Of a stretch of DNA of 64,000 nt, positions 23,250 to 33,600 are shown one piece after another. The stretch covers positions 600,001 to 664,000 of the forward strand of contig CAKNEZ010000004.1 in the NCBI GenBank assembly GCA_930367205.1, read 5' to 3'. Below the pieces are notes generated by a model. It had not been told where the DNA came from. It saw only the letters and a list, made by a program, of their open reading frames with translations, and did not search any database. A program made the translations under genes and the position numbers. Each line of letters starts with the position of its first letter. Within the stretch, counting starts at the first letter, position 1. This DNA comes from Acanthosoma haemorrhoidale. Its lineage: Eukaryota > Arthropoda > Insecta > Hemiptera > Acanthosomatidae.

Positions 23250-23645
23250 TATATTTGATCCAATCCTTTCAATCAAAAGTCCTGAGAACAATGCCCCTTA
23301 TTACGTCAGCAACAAAACCCTTCATAACGATCTTAATATACACTACATTCTTGAACTCCATCCCTTCCAAGTTCATGAAAATCCATAGTAACCTATCCAA
23401 CCACCCTAATCCCCTAGCACAGTCATTGCACTGCACTCATCCCTATAATCCTCCTCACGGACTGAAACGGCAGTGGCCTCGTGACCTGCTATAAATGTGT
23501 GACAGTGGGAGTCCTGGCAATGGCCAGTTTCTCCAATCATGTCCTCTCGCGCTCTTGGTCAGCCTAAAAGAATGAGAACATTTATCTCAATTACTTATTG
23601 CCTTATAAGGCACATTGTAATTTTAGCACAATAAAGAATTATTAA
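23250..23645 (+). mobile_element. Jockey-type LINE 3' end, copy 4
   Basis: Starts with IQSFQSKVLRTMP, which is conserved in Jockey ORF2 C-termini. After a frameshift it continues through SNHPNPLAQSLHC and RLKRQWPRDLL, ending in AATAAAG and a simple TAA/A tail. Relative to copies 1-3, part of the 3' UTR after CATGTCCTC is deleted. Confidence 0.8.
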
Positions 23646-23747
23646 TAATAAAAAAAATTATGTTTGTATTGATTTTTATTTTTTTTTTTTTCATGAGAAA
23701 TGGAAAACTGAGGTTTCGTAAAAAGCTGAGTTAGTTATGGATTGTTT

Positions 23748-24500
23748 TCATTTTAGACGATATAGCCTCAAGATAATGGCGAGAGAAATTGGAGACGAAG
23801 AGACTAAAATCAAATATGAAATAAAAAGAAAGGAACTAGAATCATTTTCAATGACATCAACACGACTGACGTCAAAAACCGTGTCGGGAAATGTCACTAG
23901 GGGAGTGCCCAAGCTCTCTAGCCCTGGTGACAAGTGCGAATTGTTCAAGTTTGTGACCTGGACAATCGTTCCAGGTCGGCGTTAACATCTGACTCCATTT
24001 CTGATAGGTATGTGCCCCGACAATGCACTATGTTCAAGGGGTACAGAGGATTCATAAAGAATAAGTCAAAGTTTCAGAGTTTGAACAGAAGCAAGTATCA
24101 CGGAGGAACGGCGCGAAAAGACTGACTGTCTGGGGCTAGCCTCCTCCGTTAAATATGGCCCACGCCTCCTCGGAGGGCTGAACAAAAAGGTTCCTTAGGG
24201 CCTGCGAGATCCTAACATGTGGTAAGGAGCATGCCGATTCTCAGTAATCTGTCAGACTGCTGACAGGACCACTTAGGCTGTGGTTTACATGTGACAAGGG
24301 TCCCGCAGGCCTGGGCTGTAAGGGTCTCTCTAATTTATGACTGACAGTTGTTGTCCCGTCTCATGTTACTTGCTTCTGCTTTTCTTTATTGCTAATAGAT
24401 TTATAATAATTTACTTTTGTTCATGTTATTTACCTTTGTCTATAATATATCTGCAATAACGTATAGGGTGATTTCACTTTATATACTAAGAATCGCCACA
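23748..24500 (-). mobile_element. Gypsy LTR/leader segment downstream of pol (minus)
   Basis: Reading on the minus strand, a purine-rich tract (TTTGGGGGAG then CCC) is followed at 24,500 by TGTGGCGATTC, a plausible polypurine tract and LTR start downstream of the integrase stop. Further along lie a TATA-like CCATATTTAAC and a segment at about 23,945-24,105 shared with 50,205-50,370. That shared segment includes an ATG with the reading MESDVNADLE. It may be the LTR end plus the gag start of a tandem copy, or entirely LTR. No second LTR of this sequence was found. Confidence 0.45.
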
Positions 24501-25035
24501 GGGCTCCCCCAAATTGCCCTATACAAGTTTGACAGTTTTCATATATTGAATTACATTGCATAATAAAAACGTACATAATACAAACATATGTCTATCAATT
24601 TTTTCTTAAACGCTTACACTTTTGTGTACATTGGACATTATTTGTAGAACAATTATTACAAATAAACAATTAAATAGCTCTTTCCTTAAAAAAATTTTAT
24701 CTTTTACCTGAATGGGAATAAAAGAATCAACATTGTACTTGATAACAGACCCAGTTAAATAATTAAAATGTAACCACTACAAACAGTCACAAGTATTAAG
24801 ATATACATATTTACATACACGTTTGACTAACATTATTTTACAATTGTTGTGGTCTATTGATCGCTATTAACATTTACGAACGAGAAAAAACAAAAAAAAT
24901 ATATAAAATGACTTATAGTAACAAGTGGTAACTTAGGTCCTAATATAATATATAAAAATATTATAGCGTATATTTCGAAACAACTAAAAAAAAAAAAAAA
25001 TAACTTATATTTTATCAGTAATGTCTATTTTATAT
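24501..25035. other. AT-rich 3' region of the gypsy element
   Basis: Lies between the integrase stop codon and the proposed polypurine tract; contains no frame. Confidence 0.4.
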
Positions 25036-26988
25036 TTACCGTCGCGCTACCGAACTTCTCGTGCAGAGGTATGGTGGTGGAGTGTTTCCTAATTCCTCTG
25101 GTTCACCCGGTGTAGGTAAACTTTCGGTGGTGTTTAGCAAATAAGCTGGCTTGACACGGTCTAGGGAAATGCGAGTCTCCTTATTATCTGCCATTATGAC
25201 TATGGTTTTATTATTCCTGCTGACTACTGGGTGCGGACCAGTATAAGCCGGTTCGAGGCTACGCCGGTGTTCTTGTCGAACGAAGACGTGTGTGCAGGTG
25301 TTGAGGTCTTTGCTAATGAACGTCTTCTTCGTGTCTTCCCGGTGTTGAGTGATGTTGCGTCGAACGTCAAGATCTACTTGTGTTGGTGTAAAGTATTCTC
25401 CGGGAAGGCGTAAGGGTTTTTTGTATGTTCGCTCGGCGACACTGCACCCTAGGTCCTCTTTGATTACACTTCGTAGGCCGAGCAGGACTGCTGGTAGGCT
25501 TCGCGTCCACTGACGGTGTTGTGAATGGGCGGTTAGTGCGGTTTTCAGCGAGCGGTGACATCGTTCAATTCGGCCGTTTGACTGTGGATGGTAGGCGGTG
25601 GTCCGAATTCTCTCGACACTCAGGAGGCGGGTCAGTCTCGCGAACAACTCTGATTCAAACTGACGGCCTTGGTCAGTCGTTATTCGAATAGGTGTGCCGA
25701 ACCTGGCAACCCAGCCACTAAAGAAGGCGTCGGCTACGGTGGTAGCTTCCATGTTGCCAAGTGGAATTGCCTCAGGCCATCCCGTGGCTCGGTCAATCAT
25801 GGTGAGGATGTATCGCTTGCCTTCTGAAGTTGGTAGGGGTCTTACGAGGTCGATGTGCACGTGCTCGAACCTCCCCGCGGCCGCCAATTGCCCTGGAGGG
25901 GTTATGGTGTGGCGGTGTACTTTAGAGGTCTGGCATGCTATACAACATCGTGCCCATCGAGCCACGTCAGCGTTCATACCCGGCCAAAAAAACCTCTGGC
26001 TCATCATTTTCCGACTTGCTCTTACTCCTGGGTGGCTTAGGCTGTGCAGCTGGTCGAAGGTGGATCTTCGAAAGCCCGAAGGCAAGTACGGCCTTGGCTC
26101 CCCCAGTGAGGTCTCGCAAATGAGAGAAATGTCGCTGCCGGGGATGTTAACGGGCTCTAACCTGCATGTGGCGTTCTGTTCCCTGAAGACTGTTAATTCT
26201 TGATCTTCTACTTGAGCCGTGTGTAATTTTTGAAAATTTTCCGGGACACAGATGGCTTCTATGCGTGAGAGGGCATCCGCCACGACGTTGTCCTCACCCT
26301 TACAATAGCGTATTTCTGTCGTGAATTGAGCTATGTAATTTAGGTATCGCATACGTCGTGGGCAGGAAGTGTCACTTTGTTGGGCCATGGCGTGGGTGAG
26401 CGGTTTGTGGTCTGTATAAATGATTACTTCCCGCGCTTCGAGAAGCTGTCGAAAATATTTGACTGCTTCGTAGATAGCTAATAGCTCTCTATCGAAGGTG
26501 CTGTATTTTGACTGAGCAGTGTTAAAAGCGCGGCTGAAGAAGCCAATAGGCCGTAACGCGCCGCCCTCCATCTGTTGTAGTGCTGCACCCATAGCTGTGT
26601 CACTGGCGTCAGTGGCTAGGATTAGCTGCCCGTCTGTTGATGGATGAGCGAGATAGGCGGCGTTCGCCAGAGTCCTGCGGGTTTCCTCGAAAGCGCTAGC
26701 AGCTTCTTCGGTCCAGTTGACGATGGTACGGTCATTTTTCTTGGCGCCTTGTAAGTAGGCGTTAAGTACGCTCTGGTGCTCAGCTGCGTTAGTTAAGCAT
26801 CGGCGATAAAAGTTGACCATTCCGAGAAAACGTCTGAGGTCTCGTATCGTAGTAGGTCGGGGGTAATCTAAGATTACCTGTACTTTAGCTGGTGATGGAA
26901 CGATGCCCTGGGGTGAGACATGGTACCCTAGGTATCCAACTTCGGGCTGTCCTAGCACGCATTTCGCGATGTTAAGGGTTAGCCGGCC
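25036..26988 (-). CDS. Ty3/gypsy pol (RT C-terminal part, RNase H, integrase), 5'-truncated
   Basis: Six hundred and fifty open codons on the minus strand resemble the CsRn1 lineage of gypsy elements. The first codons, GRLTLNIAKCVLGQPEVGYL, are the end of the reverse transcriptase, downstream of its catalytic Y-x-D-D, which is missing. RNase H shows LATDASD, DRELLAIYEAV and YTDHKPL (D-E-D residues). Integrase has a His-His-Cys-Cys zinc region (LSHPGVRASRKMM, CCIACQ) and all three catalytic acids in HIDLV, TTDQGRQFES and NGRIERCHR. The residue after HIDLV is Arg where Gly-Pro is usual. No stop or frameshift interrupts it, so truncation is recent relative to decay. The open frame continues upstream to 27,099 only because it is fused to the 2335-bp repeat unit (first 37 codons). 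Confidence 0.9.
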   Translation of the reverse strand, partial: GRLTLNIAKCVLGQPEVGYLGYHVSPQGIVPSPAKVQVILDYPRPTTIRDLRRFLGMVNFYRRCLTNAAEHQSVLNAYLQGAKKNDRTIVNWTEEAASAFEETRRTLANAAYLAHPSTDGQLILATDASDTAMGAALQQMEGGALRPIGFFSRAFNTAQSKYSTFDRELLAIYEAVKYFRQLLEAREVIIYTDHKPLTHAMAQQSDTSCPRRMRYLNYIAQFTTEIRYCKGEDNVVADALSRIEAICVPENFQKLHTAQVEDQELTVFREQNATCRLEPVNIPGSDISLICETSLGEPRPYLPSGFRRSTFDQLHSLSHPGVRASRKMMSQRFFWPGMNADVARWARCCIACQTSKVHRHTITPPGQLAAAGRFEHVHIDLVRPLPTSEGKRYILTMIDRATGWPEAIPLGNMEATTVADAFFSGWVARFGTPIRITTDQGRQFESELFARLTRLLSVERIRTTAYHPQSNGRIERCHRSLKTALTAHSQHRQWTRSLPAVLLGLRSVIKEDLGCSVAERTYKKPLRLPGEYFTPTQVDLDVRRNITQHREDTKKTFISKDLNTCTHVFVRQEHRRSLEPAYTGPHPVVSRNNKTIVIMADNKETRISLDRVKPAYLLNTTESLPTPGEPEELGNTPPPYLCTRSSVARR

Positions 26989-28346
26989 TTTAGAATAAAA
27001 TAAATAAGTTAAATCACTCAATAGAAGGTTATAGGCCAAATCACCTAGTTCGTGAATATTTAAAGAATTATAATTATTTCTGATGAAAAGGTAGTTCAAA
27101 CGTGAGATAGCTAGTTACATAACTTGGATTTAGACTTTTTTCTATTATATTATATATATCCTGACCGGAATACATTTTTTTATCGTTATATAATTTAAAG
27201 AGGGTAGCAGAGCCGGAATTCAAAACCGGGAGAAATTCTCTGGGTGTGTCTGTAAAATACAGCGAAATAAATCAATAAGTAAATTGAATACGCCGTAGTC
27301 GGTATTAAAAAAATATCCCACCAAATGCAATGCCCTGTTTTCACAGATTGTGTTTTATGACGCCTCTCCATATATTGACGGTTGATTTGTTTTGCACACA
27401 AACAATAAATGATGTTGGAACACTTTAACTGTGGCGAAATAGTCTAAAATTCGATTAAATAAAATTAAAATTAATCGCAACGAACGATTGTGTTTTTTAA
27501 TCGGTTACATGAGGACACCGAGTGTGCTTATTGATGGTTTAAGAAAAATGACAAGGGAGGTTTAGACAAATTAATTAATTCATCATCTATATTTTTTACG
27601 GGATTGAGGTATTATTTAATGATGAGACCGGGGAAATTTCGTTTATTTTTTGAAAGCTCTCAGATTTGAAATCAAACGTTGAAGGAAAGATAGGAGGATC
27701 CTTTTTTGTCAGGGAAATTCTTACAAGTTTTTTCCCTATGTAGAAGAATCTATTCGGTAGGTATGGTAAGTAGAGCTTTTTTATGAGTTGGTCATTCAGT
27801 CAAGACTCAACGCAGCAGCACACACAAAATGGCATGTATGTTCATTCGAATGAGGCGAGATGATAAGAATATATGACCCCACCCGAGGGCGGAGTTCTGA
27901 CAAAAAATTGATTATAGACTCATCAAACGTCCCCCTCCACGGAAATCTTTAGTAAAAGGCGAAAGATTTATTCGCTTTGAAGGGAGACCAGAGTTAACTG
28001 ATATATTGGAAATTTCTCCTAGGGTTGACGCCATGACAAACAATAACTCCGGGAAGTGAATAGGCTTTGACATATACCAGCGTCATAGAAAAACTTTAAA
28101 GTACCGGGAACATCCATCCCATCCAACCGATACGATTCATCTAATTGTCGAATTATCATGAATATTCATAATGAAATAGAATTAGGGCGAGAATGAAAAT
28201 GCCCAAGCGACGGCATTCCATCGCTCGCGGCCCCGATACCCTCCTCCTGCTGCTGCTGCTACCTGGTAGCACAAATGTTCAACTAATCTAAAGTCCTGCC
28301 GCATCTTTGCTGATATTACATCTTTTCCTCGAAACGTATTGATGCT
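26989..28346. repeat. Array copy 0, lacking 977 bp of the unit
   Basis: The copy follows the unit until TTTTCACAGA at 27,346 and then resumes at TTGTGTTTTATGACG. The stretch equivalent to 28,706-29,682 is absent. The breakpoints share GA/AGATT, consistent with a microhomology-type deletion, or with gain of this segment by the other copies. Its first ~110 bp also carry extra substitutions (AAATCACTC, GAAGGTTAT, ATATTTAAAG), making it the most diverged copy. Confidence 0.9.
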
Positions 28347-28979
28347 TTTAGAATAAAATAAATAAGTTAAATTACTCAATAGAAGTTTATAGGCCAAATC
28401 ACCTAGTTCGTGAATATTTGAAGAATTATAATTATTTCTGATGAAAAGGTAGTTCAAACGTGAGATAGCTAGTTACATAACTTGGATTTAGACTTTTTTC
28501 TATTATATTATATATATCCTGACCGGAATACATTTTTTTATCGTTATATAATTTAAAGAGGGTAGCAGAGCCGGAATTCAAAACCGGGAGAAATTCTCTG
28601 GGTGTGTCTGTAAAATACAGCGAAATAAATCAATAAGTAAATTGAATACGCCGTAGTCGGTATTAAAAAAATATCCCACCAAATGCAATGCCCTGTTTTC
28701 ACAGAATTAACGAACTCCTTTAAGATAACAGTGTAAGGCGAAGATGACTCTTTCTTTCTAGGCTTCCATAAAGATTTATACGTGTACAACAACACACTTG
28801 GGGATGTTTCGTATGGAAGAACCTTTTACGTTATGCATTTCCCTCGTTCTATCTTATTATGTCACCAGGGGGTAGCCGTAGCCGGTAGAATTCTAAACTT
28901 CCTAGCAGCCGGAAAAGATGTTTATCCACACTCACTCCCTGGCCGTACCGTACAGGCATTGATACATCAGACGTCTTAG
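28199..28979 (+). CDS. Candidate two-exon small secreted protein in each array unit (hypothetical)
   Basis: Exon 1 (28,199-28,265) encodes MPKRRHSIARGPD, seven Leu, Pro and the first base of a Gly codon: a basic start plus hydrophobic core like a signal peptide. A GT donor (CCTG|GTAGCA) follows. The acceptor TTTCTTTCTAG ends at 28,761, and exon 2 (28,762-28,979) restores the phase and runs FHKDLYVYNNTLGDVSYGR to ALIHQTS and a stop, about 94 residues in total. The 496-bp intron is AT-rich. The pair recurs every 2335 bp; the last copy loses exon 2 to the LTR element at 45,214. I recognise no family. The Leu run is a CTG microsatellite, so the gene may be illusory. Inference from splice signals only. 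Confidence 0.25.
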
Positions 28980-29558
28980 CAAGGGGAAATGAATGGATCC
29001 TCCACTTCTTTAACCTCCGATTGCCTACAGACTCGTCTAAAGTCATTTTAACTTTCATATTGGAACAGTGGAATCCCTCCGGAATGTGTAAACGATGGTA
29101 TAACAATATCAGCGGAAGACTGACTGTCCAAGCTAGAGTAAACCTTTCCGGGTTAACAAACTCCAAATGGCAGAGCATAAACATAATGGCACATATTCCT
29201 ACCGAACCCTTAAGATCGAAGAATCTGTTACCACCGCTAATACCTGCTCACTCCAAATAAAAGGGATCTGGCAGACTTATGTATTATACAGTGAACCTGT
29301 GACAAAAACGTCTATAGAAAAACTTTTGTAGTAGAGTTTCTTGGAAGGTCGGCTTAGGTTGATAAAATGAGTTATTAACTAACCACTGCATACATTTATT
29401 AATGTCCAACGTTTTGACATACTCTGTTCTAGACTACTTTTTTGCTAGTATAGCTAGCTCTATTTTTGATTGGAGAAAATGATATTTTTAAACGTGTGCT
29501 AAGTTTTGTTTGGACAACAATCGCATGGTAATCGTAATTTATTTCCATTTAAATTAAA

Positions 29559-29720
29559 ATGTATACTTTTGTTGTCTCTACGATCAAAATGTATTTGTAT
29601 TTAGTCGCATTCTACTTAATCGGCATGCACTTGGATAAGCCCGATGGAAGGAAACTTGTAGATGTACAGTTTAATATTAAGATTGTGTTTTATGACGCCT
29701 CTCCATATATTGACGGTTGA
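29559..29720 (+). CDS. 53-codon ORF with hydrophobic N-terminus in each array unit (hypothetical)
   Basis: Starts MYTFVVSTIKMYLYLVAFYL, with an internal Met at residue 11, and continues into a charged segment, KPDGRKLVDVQ. The N-terminus resembles a signal peptide or membrane segment. The frame crosses the right-hand breakpoint of the 977-bp segment absent from copy 0, so copy 0 lacks it. No homologue is recognised, and a frame of this length can be chance. Equivalent frames lie at +2335-bp intervals. Confidence 0.2.
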   Translation: MYTFVVSTIKMYLYLVAFYLIGMHLDKPDGRKLVDVQFNIKIVFYDASPYIDG

Positions 29721-30681
29721 TTTGTTTTGCACACAAACAATAAATGATGTTGGAACACTTTAACTGTGGCGAAATAGTCTAAAATTCGATTAAATAAAAT
29801 TAAAATTAATCGCAACGAACGATTGTGTTTTTTAATCGGTTACATGAGGACACCGAGTGTGCTTATTGATGGTTTAAGAAAAATGACAAGGGAGGTTTAG
29901 ACAAATTAATTAATTCATCATCTATATTTTTTACGGGATTGAGGTATTATTTAATGATGAGACCGGGGAAATTTCGTTTATTTTTTGAAAGCTCTCAGAT
30001 TTGAAATCAAACGTTGAAGGAAAGATAGGAGGATCCTTTTTTGTCAGGGAAATTCTTACAAGTTTTTTCCCTATGTAGAAGAATCTATTCGGTAGGTATG
30101 GTAAGTAGAGCTTTTTTATGAGTTGGTCATTCAGTCAAGACTCAACGCAGCAGCACACACAAAATGGCATGTATGTTCATTCGAATGAGGCGAGATGATA
30201 AGAATATATGACCCCACCCGAGGGCGGAGTTCTGACAAAAAATTGATTATAGACTCATCAAAAGTCCCCCTCCACGGAAATCTTTAGTAAAAGGCGAAAG
30301 ATTTATTCGCTTTGAAGGGAGACCAGAGTTAACTGATATATTGGAAATTTCTCCTAGGGTTGACGCCATGACAAACAATAACTCCGGGAAGTGAATAGGC
30401 TTTGACATATACCAGCGTCATAGAAAAACTTTAAAGTACCGGGAACATCCATCCCATCCAACCGATACGATTCATCTAATTGTCGAATTATCATGAATAT
30501 TCATAATGAAATAGAATTAGGGCGAGAATGAAAATGCCCAAGCGACGGCATTCCATCGCTCGCGGCCCCGATACCCTCCTCCTGCTGCTGCTGCTACCTG
30601 GTAGCACAAATGTTCAACTAATCTAAAGTCCTGCCGCATCTTTGCTGATATTACATCTTTTCCTCGAAACGTATTGATGCT

Positions 30682-33600
30682 TTTAGAATAAAATAAATAA
30701 GTTAAATTACTCAATAGAAGTTTATAGGCCAAATCACCTAGTTCGTGAATATTTGAAGAATTATAATTATTTCTGATGAAAAGGTAGTTCAAACGTGAGA
30801 TAGCTAGTTACATAACTTGGATTTAGACTTTTTTCTATTATATTATATATATCCTGACCGGAATACATTTTTTTATCGTTATATAATTTAAAGAGGGTAG
30901 CAGAGCCGGAATTCAAAACCGGGAGAAATTCTCTGGGTGTGTCTGTAAAATACAGCGAAATAAATCAATAAGTAAATTGAATACGCCGTAGTCGGTATTA
31001 AAAAAATATCCCACCAAATGCAATGCCCTGTTTTCACAGAATTAACGAACTCCTTTAAGATAACAGTGTAAGGCGAAGATGACTCTTTCTTTCTAGGCTT
31101 CCATAAAGATTTATACGTGTACAACAACACACTTGGGGATGTTTCGTATGGAAGAACCTTTTACGTTATGCATTTCCCTCGTTCTATCTTATTATGTCAC
31201 CAGGGGGTAGCCGTAGCCGGTAGAATTCTAAACTTCCTAGCAGCCGGAAAAGATGTTTATCCACACTCACTCCCTGGCCGTACCGTACAGGCATTGATAC
31301 ATCAGACGTCTTAGCAAGGGGAAATGAATGGATCCTCCACTTCTTTAACCTCCGATTGCCTACAGACTCGTCTAAAGTCATTTTAACTTTCATATTGGAA
31401 CAGTGGAATCCCTCCGGAATGTGTAAACGATGGTATAACAATATCAGCGGAAGACTGACTGTCCAAGCTAGAGTAAACCTTTCCGGGTTAACAAACTCCA
31501 AATGGCAGAGCATAAACGTAATGGCACATATTCCTACCGAACCCTTAAGATCGAAGAATCTGTTACCACCGCTAATACCTGCTCACTCCAAATAACAGGG
31601 ATCTGGCAGACTTATGTATTATACAGTGAACCTGTGACAAAAACGTCTATAGAAAAACTTTTGTAGTAGAGTTTCTTGGAAGGTCGGCTTAGGTTGATAA
31701 AATGAGTTATTAACTAACCACTGCATACATTTATTAATGTCCAACGTTTTGACATACTCTGTTATAGACTACTTTTTTGCTAGTATAGCTAGCTCTATTT
31801 TTGATTGGAGAAAATGATATTTTTAAACGTGTGCTAAGTTTTGTTTGGACAACAATCGCATGGTAATCGTAATTTATTTCCATTTAAATTAAAATGTATA
31901 CTTTTGTTGTCTCTACGATCAAAATGTATTTGTATTTAGTCGCATTCTACTTAATCGGCATGCACTTGGATAAGCCCGATGGAAGGAAACTTGTAGATGT
32001 ACAGTTTAATATTAAGATTGTGTTTTATGACGCCTCTCCATATATTGACGGTTGATTTGTTTTGCACACAAACAATAAATGATGTTGGAACACTTTAACT
32101 GTGGCGAAATAGTCTAAAATTCGATTAAATAAAATTAAAATTAATCCCAACGAACGATTGTGTTTTTTAATCGGTTACATGAGGACACCGAGTGTGCTTA
32201 TTGATGGTTTAAGAAAAATGACAAGGGAGGTTTAGACAAATTAATTAATTCATCATCTATATTTTTTACGGGATTGAGGTATTATTTAATGATGAGACCG
32301 GGGAAATTTCGTTTATTTTTTGAAAGCTCTCAGATTTGAAATCAAACGTTGAAGGAAAGATAGGAGGATCCTTTTTTGTCAGGGAAATTCTTACAAGTTT
32401 TTTCCCTATGTAGAAGAATCTATTCGGTAGGTATGGTAAGTAGAGCTTTTTTATGAGTTGGTCATTCAGTCAAGACTCAACGCAGCAGCACACACAAAAT
32501 GGCATGTATGTTCATTCGAATGAGGCGAGATGATAAGAATATATGACCCCACCCGAGGGCGGAGTTCTGACAAAAAATTGATTATAGACTCATCAAAAGT
32601 CCCCCTCCACGGAAATCTTTAGTAAAAGGCGAAAGATTTATTCGCTTTGAAGGGAGACCAGAGTTAACTGATATATTGGAAATTTCTCCTAGGGTTGACG
32701 CCATAACAAACAATAACTCCGGGAAGTGAATAGGCTTTGACATATACCAGCGTCATAGAAAAACTTTAAAGTACCGGGAACATCCATCCCATCCAACCGA
32801 TACGATTCATCTAATTGTCGAATTATCATGAATATTCATAATGAAATAGAATTAGGGCGAGAATGAAAATGCCCAAGCGACGGCATTCCATCGCTCGCGG
32901 CCCCGATACCCTCCTCCTGCTGCTGCTGCTACCTGGTAGCACAAATGTTCAACTAATCTAAAGTCCTGCCGCATCTTTGCTGATATTACATCTTTTCCTC
33001 GAAACGTATTGATGCTTTTAGAGTAAAATAAATAAGTTAAATTACTCAATAGAAGTTTTTAGGCCAAATCACCTAGTTCGTGAATATTTGAAGAATTATA
33101 ATTATTTCTGATGAAAAGGTAGTTCAAACGTGAGATAGCTAGTTACATAACTTGGATTTAGACTTTTTTCTATTATATTATATATATCCTGACCGGAATA
33201 CATTTTTTTATCGTTATATAATTTAAAGAGGGTAGCAGAGCCGGAATTCAAAACCGGGAGAAATTCTCTGGGTGTGTCTGTAAAATACAGCGAAATAAAT
33301 CAATAAGTAAATTGAATACGCCGTAGTCGGTATTAAAAAAATATCCCACCAAATGCAATGCCCTGTTTTCACAGAATTAACGAACTCCTTTAAGATAACA
33401 GTGTAAGGCGAAGATGACTCTTTCTTTCTAGGCTTCCATAAAGATTTATACGTGTACAACAACACACTTGGGGATGTTTCGTATGGAAGAACCTTTTACG
33501 TTATGCATTTCCCTCGTTCTATCTTATTATGTCACCAGGGGGTAGCCGTAGCCGGTAGAATTCTAAACTTCCTAGCAGCCGGAAAAGATGTTTATCCACA

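Noticed and set aside
25694..26203. 169-codon plus-strand ORF opposite gypsy integrase
   Set aside because: Antisense shadow of the intact integrase frame; no motif of its own.
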